This document shows, piece after piece, positions 9,386 through 17,663 of a stretch of 64,000 nt of DNA (the stretch's first letter is position 1; every line of letters begins with the position of its first letter). The notes beneath the pieces were generated by a model. The model did not search any database. It was not told the DNA's origin and worked only from the letters and a program-made list of their open reading frames with translations. Source of the DNA: Thalassotalea profundi (GTDB lineage: Bacteria > Pseudomonadota > Gammaproteobacteria > Enterobacterales > Alteromonadaceae); the NCBI RefSeq assembly GCF_014653195.1, contig NZ_BNAH01000002.1:310377-374376 (forward strand). The letters are read 5' to 3'. Both the position numbers and the translations under genes were made by a program.

Positions 9386-10342
9386 ATGAAATTTAATGAC
9401 ATATTATTTATTAGTACTTTTTCAATATTAACCATCATCAGCAAATACTCTGTTGCTGAGCAGCTTTCTTTTCATAAATCCAAACGTGATGACAATTATT
9501 TATTTGAGTATAGTTGGCGCGATATTAATCACCAAAAACAATCCATAGAATTTTTATTACCTAAAAAAAGCTTATTTACACGTTTTCGTACTTTCAAAAC
9601 TTATAAAAAGGCTATGGCATCTGAGTTCGTAAAACTATCATTAAAAAAACATCTGCGCGATCAGCCTATAGATAAAGTGCAAATAGAATTTTCAGATCAA
9701 AGCGCAGAACTACAAATAAAAGTATCGGGTGAAAGTAATATAGAGGTTAATAACGCCTATCAAAAAATAGAAAAGCTTCAACAAGAATATATGCAGACGT
9801 ATTTAACCGATAACTATTATCACTTATTTACCATGAATAATGGTATACAAGGTATAAAACCTGATCATACAAGAATTGCGAATGAGTCAGTAGATGACTT
9901 AAAAACAGTAAAGCCAGTTATTCTAGAAAAAGTTACCGTTAAAAACATCCGGAAAGTTACTAATTATATACTCGGGTTTATTCAAACGATTCCTTATGAA
10001 ACATTACAATCTAGAGCCACATCCTCAGGATCCGGCTTTAACACCCCCTTACGACTATTATGGGAAAACAAAGGTGACTGCGACAGCAAAGTTACTCTAA
10101 CTGTCGCACTGTTACGTGCCTTAATGCCCCGCATAAAAATAGCATTAATATTTATCGATAATCATGCAATTTTTGGTATTGATATACCTGCTGAAAATAA
10201 TGAAACTACATTGTTATTTGGCGGAACAACATACGTTCTTGCTGACCCTACAGGCCCTCGACTAATGAATGTAGGACAGTTAAGTAATGAAACTAAAAAT
10301 ATTGTGTTAAGTGGCCTATATAGCATTGAAGTTTTTGAATAA
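9386..10342 (+). CDS. Exported transglutaminase-like cysteine protease-fold protein
   Basis: 318 residues with an N-terminal signal sequence (hydrophobic residues 6-20). The C-terminal half contains a transglutaminase-like triad in correct order: C232 in NKGDCDSK, H260 in DNHAIFGID, and D287 in YVLADPTGP. The N-terminal part has no family I recognise. Enzymes with this core are peptidases, transglutaminases or inactive scaffolds, so the reaction is open. It follows the thioredoxin-like gene by 57 bp and is probably the third gene of the unit begun by the chemoreceptor. Confidence 0.65.
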   Translation: MKFNDILFISTFSILTIISKYSVAEQLSFHKSKRDDNYLFEYSWRDINHQKQSIEFLLPKKSLFTRFRTFKTYKKAMASEFVKLSLKKHLRDQPIDKVQIEFSDQSAELQIKVSGESNIEVNNAYQKIEKLQQEYMQTYLTDNYYHLFTMNNGIQGIKPDHTRIANESVDDLKTVKPVILEKVTVKNIRKVTNYILGFIQTIPYETLQSRATSSGSGFNTPLRLLWENKGDCDSKVTLTVALLRALMPRIKIALIFIDNHAIFGIDIPAENNETTLLFGGTTYVLADPTGPRLMNVGQLSNETKNIVLSGLYSIEVFE

Positions 10343-10397
10343 AGACTTCTCAAAAGTTACCCTTAGCCAAGGGAAGCGTATAGCTAACACTCTATTC

Positions 10398-13300
10398 TCA
10401 GAAAAAAGATAAAATACTATTAAGTAATATTTCAGCTTTAACGGGTTTCGCAATATGCATATTCATACCTGCCTCCATACTTTGTTTTCGATCGTCTTCT
10501 CGGGCGTGGGCTGTCATTGTAATAATCGGTGTATTTACATATTTAGAATGTTTACGAATCTCACGAGCCGTAGTTAACCCATCCATTACAGGCATCTGGA
10601 TATCCATTAAAATGAGCGAGATATTTTGCTCCGTTGATAATATTTCAAGCGCTACTTGCCCATTTTCAGCAATAATAACCTCTGCTTGCATACTAATGAG
10701 TAGTTCCTTGGCAACCAGCTGATTAACTAAGTTATCTTCAACTAATAAAATAGTTAAACCCAATAAATTAGCTTTATCTGCGTTTGCAGTAACTTCTACA
10801 CTTGAAGTTATATCAGGAGGCGTTAGCGCAATAGTGTGATTCTTATCTCGTAGTAAATCAAAAATATGCAATAAACAATAGCGATACAATGGTTGTTCAC
10901 ATACTACATAAGGTAAATTATTTTCATCAAACCATGCTAAAGCGTTATTATTTTGAACTTGATATGAGTTTTGAAATAACACAAATAAGTCAATATTAAT
11001 GGCATTATTAAATGTCAGTTGCGTAATAAGTTTATAGGCGCTTTCTGTAATACGTTCACTATCTAGAAAAATGACTAATGGGGATGATTGCTCGCATTCT
11101 GGCAGCATTGGTATTTCACTTAACTGTTCGACACAAGTATATAAATGCTCATTCGCTTTTATACTTTCAGGAAAACATTCAGGTAGATCTACAGCAAAAT
11201 TAACAAAAACGAAATGCTCATCAAGTTGAAAACGATCTGTATGGGATAGATCAACAGCAAGCGGCAATACAAAACAAAATTCAGCACCCTCATCTATATT
11301 ACTAACAATCTTAATGTCTCCATCCAACAAATTAACAATATGTTTGCAAATAGACAGTCCTAAACCTGAGCCTCCATATTGTCTAGTCATTGACTCATCC
11401 GCTTGATGGAATGCTTCAAACAAGTTGTGCTGTTTATCTTTAGGAATCCCAATCCCAGTATCTTTAACGGTAAATTTAATCAGCGCATTATTTTTTTCTG
11501 ATACGGTATTTTCAATAATAATGTTAATTTGTCCTTGGTGAGTAAATTTAACGGCATTACTAAGTAAATTTGACAGTACTTGTACAAGACGCATCTCATC
11601 CGTGATCACTTGCTGAGGCACGTTTGACTTAATATCCACATTAATCTGCAAACCTTTATGCAGGGCAATTCCTATGTTTAATTTAACCGCCTGATGGATA
11701 ATGCGATCTATACTGCAACTTGCTTTAATAATTGACATATTACCTGATTCAATTTTAGCTAAATCAAGTAACTCATCGACTAAATGTAGTAATGCTGTAG
11801 ATGCGATCTGAGCATTATCTATATGTATCTTTTGTCCGCTTGATAAGCCTGACTGCATTAGTAGAAAATGCATCCCTTGAATAGCATTAATAGGTGTTCT
11901 AATCTCATGACTCATGTTTGCTAAGAATTGGCTTTTCGCAAGGTTGGCTTTTTCTGCTTGAATTTTAGCCTGCTCTAGTGCAGAAGTAATTGCTGTTTGT
12001 TCCGTTACATCACGAATAATAATAATCGTTCCAAGTGACTCTTTTTCGCTATTGTAAAATTTTTCTATAAATACCTCATAAGTATTCTCTAGTGTTTCAA
12101 CTACATTAAGAGTCCCTTTGTCTTGTACTGTATTATAAGGATTTGCATTAAGTAACTGACTTAATTCTTTAGGAAGTAAATCACTTGCTCTATTACCAAT
12201 AATTTGACTTTCATTAGCCCCTATAAATTTTTCAAAGGCTAAATTACAACCAATAACTTGATGATTCAGATCATTAAAAATTAAGTAATCGGGGATTGCA
12301 TCCATCACAGAACGTAGAATGCCGTAGTCACGTTGATGTTGATTACTTTTTTCCAAAAGTGCTTGGGTTTTTTCATTTACTCTGATGTCGAGCAATGTAT
12401 TTTGATCTTTTAATTGCTGTAGTAAACTTCTGTTTTGACTAAAAATATTTTCAACTAATTGAAACCAATGCTCCCAACCTTTAGGCGGTTTAACTTTTCC
12501 GTGATCTCCTTTAGCGCTATATGCTATATGTGAAATAAACTGTTGTGTAGGTTTAATAAATGTTCTACGAGTGACCATATATATTAAAGCTAATAAAGCC
12601 AGTAAGGCTAAAATAGATAAAATTAAACTCGTAATAAAACGTCCCGTCACATTACTAACAACATCTGTATAAGGTTGATAACTTAGAATAACCCAATCGT
12701 TGACAGGCACACGCTTATGTTGAATAAAATAATGCCCAACCCGCTCACCTTGATTATCATTATATAAAGCCTGATAAGTTAATCCTGTTAACTCCTGCGG
12801 TAAGTTCTTATGTTTACTCACATTGCCTTTAATTTTTTTATTTTCTATTGTTTTATGAACTAATATATTGTCATTCTTATCGATAATCGCGAGACCATGA
12901 TCGAAAAGTTCTATTGTGGCTAATTTTTCATGGATTTTACCCAAGCTAATATCAATAACTACAGCCCCAACGGCCTTTTGATCACGAAACACTGCGGCAG
13001 CAACAGCGGTATTAAGACCTTTTTCGGCTGCATCCTCATAAGGGAAGGACCAAAATAACTCTTTATTACCTTCTTTTGCTTTTTTAACTCTTTGAATATG
13101 AGGATTCTCTATGGTACGCGCGGAATACTGCCATGTTTCACGACTAATCCACGGATATAAGCTTATAAATTTAGAAAAAGACACATAGTAAAACCAATTC
13201 GCATCACTATTAGCCTTTTCAGCGGCTGCAAATGCTGGGGTAAGTGCATTAGCCATAGTCAGCTCTTCTTTAACGTGATCTGACAATGTTGCTAACTGCC

Positions 13301-13673
13301 CTATTCCAGTTATGTTTACACTTAAAGGCTGGCGATAATCAATAACGTCATGCGAGGGTTTTTCTAAATAAAATCGTTCGTTATCTTGAAGTAAACGAGG
13401 GAAAGTTGCTGATAGTTCTGTCGGATTATCTAGGTAGTAATTAGCAAAATCACGCATGCCTGAAAGCGCATTAACTGACTGAGACAATATGTTATTGAGA
13501 AAAACAGTTTCTTTACTGAGTGTTTGAAATTGCGTTTTTTTATAATTTTCTAGTTCACCTAAATATTTAATTCCCGCCAATATAAATGCAGTGACAACTA
13601 GCACGAAAAACACAAAAATTATTGAAGTATGATAACTAGAAACTAGATTGTTTTTAGATTTTAAAATTGCCAT
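10398..13673 (-). CDS. Hybrid sensor histidine kinase/response regulator
   Basis: 1091 residues. In order: membrane helix (about 14-34), a large periplasmic Cache-like sensor domain (about 40-340), second membrane helix (about 345-367), a linker and coiled coil, a PAS domain (about 450-565), HisKA with MSHEIRTPIN (H near 588), and a HATPase domain (VLSNLLSNAVKF, DTGIGIPKDK, GGSGLGLSIC). A degenerate receiver-like segment comes next, then a C-terminal receiver with the phospho-acceptor in LMDIQMPVMDG (D near 1023). The double-Cache layout suggests a small periplasmic ligand. It is a lone gene with no partner regulator or HPt protein beside it. Confidence 0.92.
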   Translation of the reverse strand: MAILKSKNNLVSSYHTSIIFVFFVLVVTAFILAGIKYLGELENYKKTQFQTLSKETVFLNNILSQSVNALSGMRDFANYYLDNPTELSATFPRLLQDNERFYLEKPSHDVIDYRQPLSVNITGIGQLATLSDHVKEELTMANALTPAFAAAEKANSDANWFYYVSFSKFISLYPWISRETWQYSARTIENPHIQRVKKAKEGNKELFWSFPYEDAAEKGLNTAVAAAVFRDQKAVGAVVIDISLGKIHEKLATIELFDHGLAIIDKNDNILVHKTIENKKIKGNVSKHKNLPQELTGLTYQALYNDNQGERVGHYFIQHKRVPVNDWVILSYQPYTDVVSNVTGRFITSLILSILALLALLALIYMVTRRTFIKPTQQFISHIAYSAKGDHGKVKPPKGWEHWFQLVENIFSQNRSLLQQLKDQNTLLDIRVNEKTQALLEKSNQHQRDYGILRSVMDAIPDYLIFNDLNHQVIGCNLAFEKFIGANESQIIGNRASDLLPKELSQLLNANPYNTVQDKGTLNVVETLENTYEVFIEKFYNSEKESLGTIIIIRDVTEQTAITSALEQAKIQAEKANLAKSQFLANMSHEIRTPINAIQGMHFLLMQSGLSSGQKIHIDNAQIASTALLHLVDELLDLAKIESGNMSIIKASCSIDRIIHQAVKLNIGIALHKGLQINVDIKSNVPQQVITDEMRLVQVLSNLLSNAVKFTHQGQINIIIENTVSEKNNALIKFTVKDTGIGIPKDKQHNLFEAFHQADESMTRQYGGSGLGLSICKHIVNLLDGDIKIVSNIDEGAEFCFVLPLAVDLSHTDRFQLDEHFVFVNFAVDLPECFPESIKANEHLYTCVEQLSEIPMLPECEQSSPLVIFLDSERITESAYKLITQLTFNNAINIDLFVLFQNSYQVQNNNALAWFDENNLPYVVCEQPLYRYCLLHIFDLLRDKNHTIALTPPDITSSVEVTANADKANLLGLTILLVEDNLVNQLVAKELLISMQAEVIIAENGQVALEILSTEQNISLILMDIQMPVMDGLTTAREIRKHSKYVNTPIITMTAHAREDDRKQSMEAGMNMHIAKPVKAEILLNSILSFF

Positions 13674-13836
13674 AGAACTTAATATAATCCTTTTCTTAAG
13701 TTTTACACTATGCCATATTCGAGAATAAAAACACCACTTTTGACTTTTTAAAAAGCCTTATTTGATATCTTTATCGCTATAAATATTTCATTACCTCGTG
13801 AATCACTTAATATTCAAAGCAGTTGATGACATTAAA

Positions 13837-14862
13837 TTATGTTTCGGTATTAATTAACTTATGAAGCACTGGGCTTGTAGTTGTATAAAGTGTCGCTACT
13901 CGTTTGGTTGTATCCATTGCTTGTTTAATCGCAAACGCAGCAAGTGCTGCTTCATGAAAACCACTTAATATAAGCTTTCTTTTACCTGGATAATCATTTA
14001 TATCACCAACGGCATAAATTCCTGGAATAGATGTTTCAAATTTTTCTGTATCGACACAAATTTGATGATGATTCATTTCTAAATTCCAATTAGCAATGGC
14101 TCCTACCTTGGGAGATAAACCAAAAAACACAAGTAAATGATCAAGGTCGACGCTTCTTTTAATACCTGCTGATTGCACAATAACTTTGCTAAGCAAGCCT
14201 TCTTTTTGTTGATAATCGACAACTTGACCACATAAAAATTGCATTTGATAGTTGTCACAAAGTTGTTCCATTTTAGCAACGCTCGCTTGAGATGCTCTAA
14301 AGTTACTACTTCTATGAATGAGTAATACACTTTGCGCTATTGGCTGTAAATTCAACGCCCAATCAAAGGCGCTGTCACCGCCGCCTAAAACAACAACATT
14401 TTTGTCTTTAAATAACACTTTATCTTTAACATGATAAAAAAGTTGTTTATTTTCAAAATCTTCTATGCCTTTAACTTTTAAACGCACTGGCTCGAAAGCA
14501 CCATTTCCTGCAGCTATGATTACAGCTTTACATTGAACTAATCGGTTTCTATCCGTTTTTACAGCAAAGTTCCTTTCACTTTCTTTGTTCACCTCGGTCA
14601 CTTTTTCAGACATAAGGTATGTAGGCATAAATGGGGAAGCTTGTTTGGCTAGGTTATTAATGATGGATTGTGCCGATGCTACTGGGATAGCAGGAATATC
14701 ATAAATAGGCTTATCAGGATAAAGCTGTGAACATTGTCCGCCTATTTCTGGAACACTATCAATAACAACAGCTTTAAGTCCTTGTAATCCTAATTCAAAT
14801 ATTTGAAATAGCCCAACGGGGCCTGCACCAATAATCACTACATCAGTTTCTATTATTTTCAT
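13837..14862 (-). CDS. Ferredoxin-NADP+ reductase-like FAD oxidoreductase (thioredoxin reductase fold)
   Basis: 341 residues. The FAD site is IIGAGPVG at the N-terminus with an IGGQCSQLYPDKPIYDIP segment typical of the TrxR-like FNR group. The NADPH site is VVLGGGDSAFDWAL. The FAD-closing segment is GDINDYPGKRKLILSG. It lacks the CxxC redox pair of true thioredoxin reductase, which fits the YumC-type ferredoxin/flavodoxin reductases. It diverges from an NsrR-type repressor, with palindromic operators in the 150-bp spacer, so nitric-oxide-linked regulation is likely. The electron acceptor is not known. Confidence 0.88.
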   Translation of the reverse strand: MKIIETDVVIIGAGPVGLFQIFELGLQGLKAVVIDSVPEIGGQCSQLYPDKPIYDIPAIPVASAQSIINNLAKQASPFMPTYLMSEKVTEVNKESERNFAVKTDRNRLVQCKAVIIAAGNGAFEPVRLKVKGIEDFENKQLFYHVKDKVLFKDKNVVVLGGGDSAFDWALNLQPIAQSVLLIHRSSNFRASQASVAKMEQLCDNYQMQFLCGQVVDYQQKEGLLSKVIVQSAGIKRSVDLDHLLVFFGLSPKVGAIANWNLEMNHHQICVDTEKFETSIPGIYAVGDINDYPGKRKLILSGFHEAALAAFAIKQAMDTTKRVATLYTTTSPVLHKLINTET

Positions 14863-14926
14863 AAATACTCCTTTGTAAATTGACTTTACCGATAATCTTA
14901 TATAACAACCGATAGATACATTTTAT

Positions 14927-14974
14927 ATGCATGTTATAACATACATTTTATATGATGCATATTAAATGTATGTT
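14927..14974. promoter_or_regulatory. Overlapping palindromic operators, likely NsrR sites
   Basis: Two overlapping inverted repeats lie between the flavoprotein and repressor genes. A 20-bp palindrome at 14927-14946 (half ATGCATGTTA, other half TAACATACAT) has one mismatched pair. A second has perfect 11-bp arms AACATACATTT (14938-14948) and AAATGTATGTT (14964-14974). A 13-bp direct repeat TACATTTTATATG occurs at 14917 and 14942. The half-sites resemble the ATGYATTT halves reported for gammaproteobacterial NsrR. Binding is inferred. Confidence 0.6.
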
Positions 14975-15015
14975 ATTATTTTTTAGTAGTGCCAATTAAG
15001 ATTAAAGGACTTTAC

Positions 15016-15450
15016 ATGCAACTCACTCGTCACACAGATTACGGTATAAGAATTTTGATTTATCTTGCTCTTTTACCTAAAGAAGATAAAGCCAGTATAG
15101 ATACAATAAGCGCCCTATACGATATATCTAGAAATAATGTGAATAAAATAGTTCATCAATTAGGTAAAGCAAAAGTTATCGAAACTAGACGAGGTAAAGG
15201 CGGCGGTTTTTTTCTAGATCAACATCCTGAAAATATCAATTTAGGTGACGTAGTCATGCTATTGGAAAATACCCTAGAAGTTATCGATTGTGAAAATCAA
15301 AAGTGTCGGATTCTGCCAGCTTGCTCATTTAAAGGCATAATTAATGAAGCGAGCACAGCTTTTATTGATGTGCTAAGAAAGTATACGCTTGATGATTTGA
15401 TTAAAAGTTCTAAACAAGATTTTACTACTATTTTTAACTTATCGTTTTAA
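15016..15450 (+). CDS. nsrR: Rrf2-family Fe-S transcriptional repressor NsrR
   Basis: 144 residues. The start is ATG at 15016, with AAAGGA upstream; the family begins MQLTxxTDYGxR, matched here by MQLTRHTDYGIR. An earlier in-frame GTG at 14989 is unlikely. The winged helix covers residues 1-80, with SRNNVNKIVHQL as the recognition region. Cluster cysteines are C92, C97 and C103 in CENQKCRILPAC, the same C-x4-C-x5-C spacing as E. coli NsrR. Family knowledge: nitric oxide destroys the cluster and relieves repression. It diverges from the reductase and likely represses both that gene and itself. Confidence 0.88.
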   Translation: MQLTRHTDYGIRILIYLALLPKEDKASIDTISALYDISRNNVNKIVHQLGKAKVIETRRGKGGGFFLDQHPENINLGDVVMLLENTLEVIDCENQKCRILPACSFKGIINEASTAFIDVLRKYTLDDLIKSSKQDFTTIFNLSF

Positions 15451-15496
15451 ACACACTTTTTAATCTAATTAATTTACCACTAAAAAGGATTAATCC

Positions 15497-15736
15497 ATGA
15501 ACAATAAGAATCAGTCGTACTTATCAAACTCTTTGATAAAAAAGAGTCTTATTTCAACTGTAATAATGTTTTTAGCTTGTTTATCTGTTCATTTACTCAC
15601 ATTATTGGGGTTAGCTGGTGCTATTGCCTATATTGGGGAAATAGAGCACGCACTATTATTTTTAACGATAACCAGCTTTTGTCTTACGATTATTGTCATA
15701 TATAAACATAAGAAAAATGGGAAATGTCCACATTAA
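15497..15736 (+). CDS. Small two-helix membrane protein, MerF-like layout
   Basis: 79 residues with two hydrophobic helices (about 17-43 and 49-68), one cysteine in the first helix (LACLS), one in the second and a C-terminal NGKCPH. Size and topology recall the mercury transporter MerF, but the vicinal cysteine pair of MerF is missing, so metal transport is only a possibility. The gene starts 46 bp after nsrR with an AAAAAGGA ribosome site and is probably in the same transcript. A 12-bp hairpin follows at 15774-15804. Confidence 0.6.
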   Translation: MNNKNQSYLSNSLIKKSLISTVIMFLACLSVHLLTLLGLAGAIAYIGEIEHALLFLTITSFCLTIIVIYKHKKNGKCPH

Positions 15737-15773
15737 AAATCACTGAATACTAAATAAGTATAGCGCTTAAATC

Positions 15774-15804
15774 AGCAAAGCACAGCGTTATACTGTGCTT
15801 TGCT
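15774..15804. other. 12-bp hairpin between convergent genes
   Basis: Perfect arms AGCAAAGCACAG and CTGTGCTTTGCT have a 7-nt loop and lie between the small membrane protein (+) and phoH (-). No T-tract follows on either strand, so it is not a standard intrinsic terminator, though its position suggests transcription termination or mRNA end protection. Confidence 0.55.
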
Positions 15805-15833
15805 AATGCATTAATTTCAGATACAAAAATTTA

Positions 15834-17213
15834 TTATAAATTTTCTTCAGCAAAAGATGCTAAGCGACTTCGTACCACTCCGTTAAGGTTAATAGTCGAA
15901 CTGCCGGGGAAGTCTTTAAAGCGTTCAACTATATAAGTTAAACCTGAAGTTAACGCATTTAAATAGTTACTATCAATTTGCGCAAGGTTTCCTGAACAAA
16001 TAATTTTAGTACCTTCACCACAACGGGTAATTATAGTTTTTAATTGAGAGGCTGTAAGGTTTTGACACTCATCAAGTAATACAAATGCATTTTGAATACT
16101 TCGGCCTCGCATAAAGTTAACACTCTTAAATTGAATATTAGCTTTGTCCATGATGTAGTTCAAACTACCTTTCATATTTTCATCTTGTTTGTGCAGCACC
16201 TCTAAAGAATCAGTGATAGCCGCTAACCAAGGCGCCATTTTTTCCTCTTCCGTTCCAGGAAGAAAACCAATAGATTCAGCAATTTCAGGCGTGCTTCTCG
16301 TGACAATGATTTTATCGTATAACCCACGTTCAACAACCTGTTCTAGTGCTGAAGCTAATGCCAATAATGTTTTACCGCTACCTGCTGGCCCGGTTAAAAT
16401 AACTAAATCAATAGCAGGATCTAGCAAAGCATCCATCGCCATGCCTTGATAAATATTTTTAGGTGATATCCCCCAAGCATTTTTTGCCATTAAACGCTCA
16501 CGGCTTAGGTCTGCAAATGAGAAATTGTCTTCATCATACCCGGTAATTTTACCGGCAAAATGTTCACCTTCATCAATCAAATATTCATTCATATATACGC
16601 TTGGTAAAAGTTCTCGTTTAACATAATGGGTTGTATTTCTCCCTTCTGTTTCACTTTCACAACTTTGAACATTTTCCCAGAAATCACCATCGAACGTGTG
16701 ATAGCCTTTAGTAAGAAATTGAATATCATTAATAAGTTGGTCGGTACGGTAATCTTCAACATGAAGTAAACCAGCCCCCTTAGCTTTTAGACGCATATTA
16801 ATGTCTTTAGTTACTAAAACAACTTTTTTACTTTTTTGAGTATTTTGGATATGTATAGCAGTGTTAATAATACGGTTATCGTTTTCATTATATGACAAAT
16901 TTCCCGTTACACGCTCCAAAGAAAAGTCATTAAAAATAGATAAACATCCACTTGCATTAGTCTCAGTACTATTCGGTAAGGGTACACCAGCAAGAACCTG
17001 CTCTGGTGTTGCATTGGCTAGCGCATCTTCAAGTGCTCTTATAGCAACTCGTGCATCACGGCTAACATCTCTTTTTCTATCTTTAATTGAATCAAGTTCT
17101 TCTAAAACGGTCATCGGCACAACAACGTCGTGCTCTTTAAAGGAAAGAAATGCAAAAGGTTCATGGAGTAAAATATTCGTATCTAAAATGTAGATTATTT
17201 TTTCTTCATTCAT
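15834..17213 (-). CDS. PhoH family ATPase with N-terminal PIN domain
   Basis: 459 residues. The PIN nuclease domain occupies the first ~150 residues, with acidic sites in YILDTNILLHEP, VLEELD and VLVTKDINMRLKA. The PhoH-type ATPase follows, with Walker A LTGPAGSGKTLLALA, Walker B FVLLDECQN, and the SGNLAQIDSNYL segment. Family knowledge: PIN-PhoH proteins are ATP-dependent RNA-acting enzymes (VapC-type nuclease joined to a helicase-like ATPase). It is a single gene; its leader holds nested inverted repeats at 17248-17304. Confidence 0.92.
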   Translation of the reverse strand: MNEEKIIYILDTNILLHEPFAFLSFKEHDVVVPMTVLEELDSIKDRKRDVSRDARVAIRALEDALANATPEQVLAGVPLPNSTETNASGCLSIFNDFSLERVTGNLSYNENDNRIINTAIHIQNTQKSKKVVLVTKDINMRLKAKGAGLLHVEDYRTDQLINDIQFLTKGYHTFDGDFWENVQSCESETEGRNTTHYVKRELLPSVYMNEYLIDEGEHFAGKITGYDEDNFSFADLSRERLMAKNAWGISPKNIYQGMAMDALLDPAIDLVILTGPAGSGKTLLALASALEQVVERGLYDKIIVTRSTPEIAESIGFLPGTEEEKMAPWLAAITDSLEVLHKQDENMKGSLNYIMDKANIQFKSVNFMRGRSIQNAFVLLDECQNLTASQLKTIITRCGEGTKIICSGNLAQIDSNYLNALTSGLTYIVERFKDFPGSSTINLNGVVRSRLASFAEENL

Positions 17214-17663
17214 ATAAAGATGTCCAAATTCAGTAATGAAAATTGGTCAACATTTATCTTAGATAGCGAGTTGAATAGCGCCTTCGTCTCGCTTAAAAAT
17301 GTTGACATTAACTAGCCTAACAATCTGAGTCCTTGAGAGAAGATATATCCACTTTGCCACCTTATTACGACGGTGGCAAGGCTAATGCCCATAGATTTAT
17401 TAAATATTTTTTTCTATTAAAAAACGCTTTTTTCACTCTACACATTATGGCAGTATGAGGGGTTAGTTCGATTTGATTTATAATGTAAAACTTTTACCTT
17501 TTACAGAAATATTCCTCCCTTTACCGTAAAAATTCAGAATTTTTTAATGATCACAACTATGATTAACGTTACCATAGCGCCCTTTTTTCGCCTTATGCTA
17601 ATTAGATTAAATTATTGTCAAATTAACATCATGCACAAATGCTAGTTTTGGAGTTATTTTTTT
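17214..17663. other. Gene-free spacer between divergent phoH and rapA
   Basis: 450 bp without a credible gene. It contains the nested repeat at 17248-17304 and a second hairpin with perfect 8-bp arms TTGCCACC (17354-17361) and GGTGGCAA (17372-17379). The remainder is AT-rich and presumably holds both promoters; I could not pick a convincing -35/-10 pair. Confidence 0.6.
17248..17304 (-). promoter_or_regulatory. Nested inverted repeat in the phoH leader
   Basis: Outer arms CAACATTT (17248-17255) and AAATGTTG (17297-17304) enclose inner arms AGCGAG (17265-17270) and CTCGCT (17288-17293). The element ends 35 bp upstream of the phoH start, so it would fold in the mRNA leader or act as a DNA operator. 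No known riboswitch family is recognised. Confidence 0.5.

Noticed and set aside
14103..14330. Minus-strand 75-codon ORF inside the flavoprotein gene
   Set aside because: It is an out-of-frame shadow with no signal or family features.
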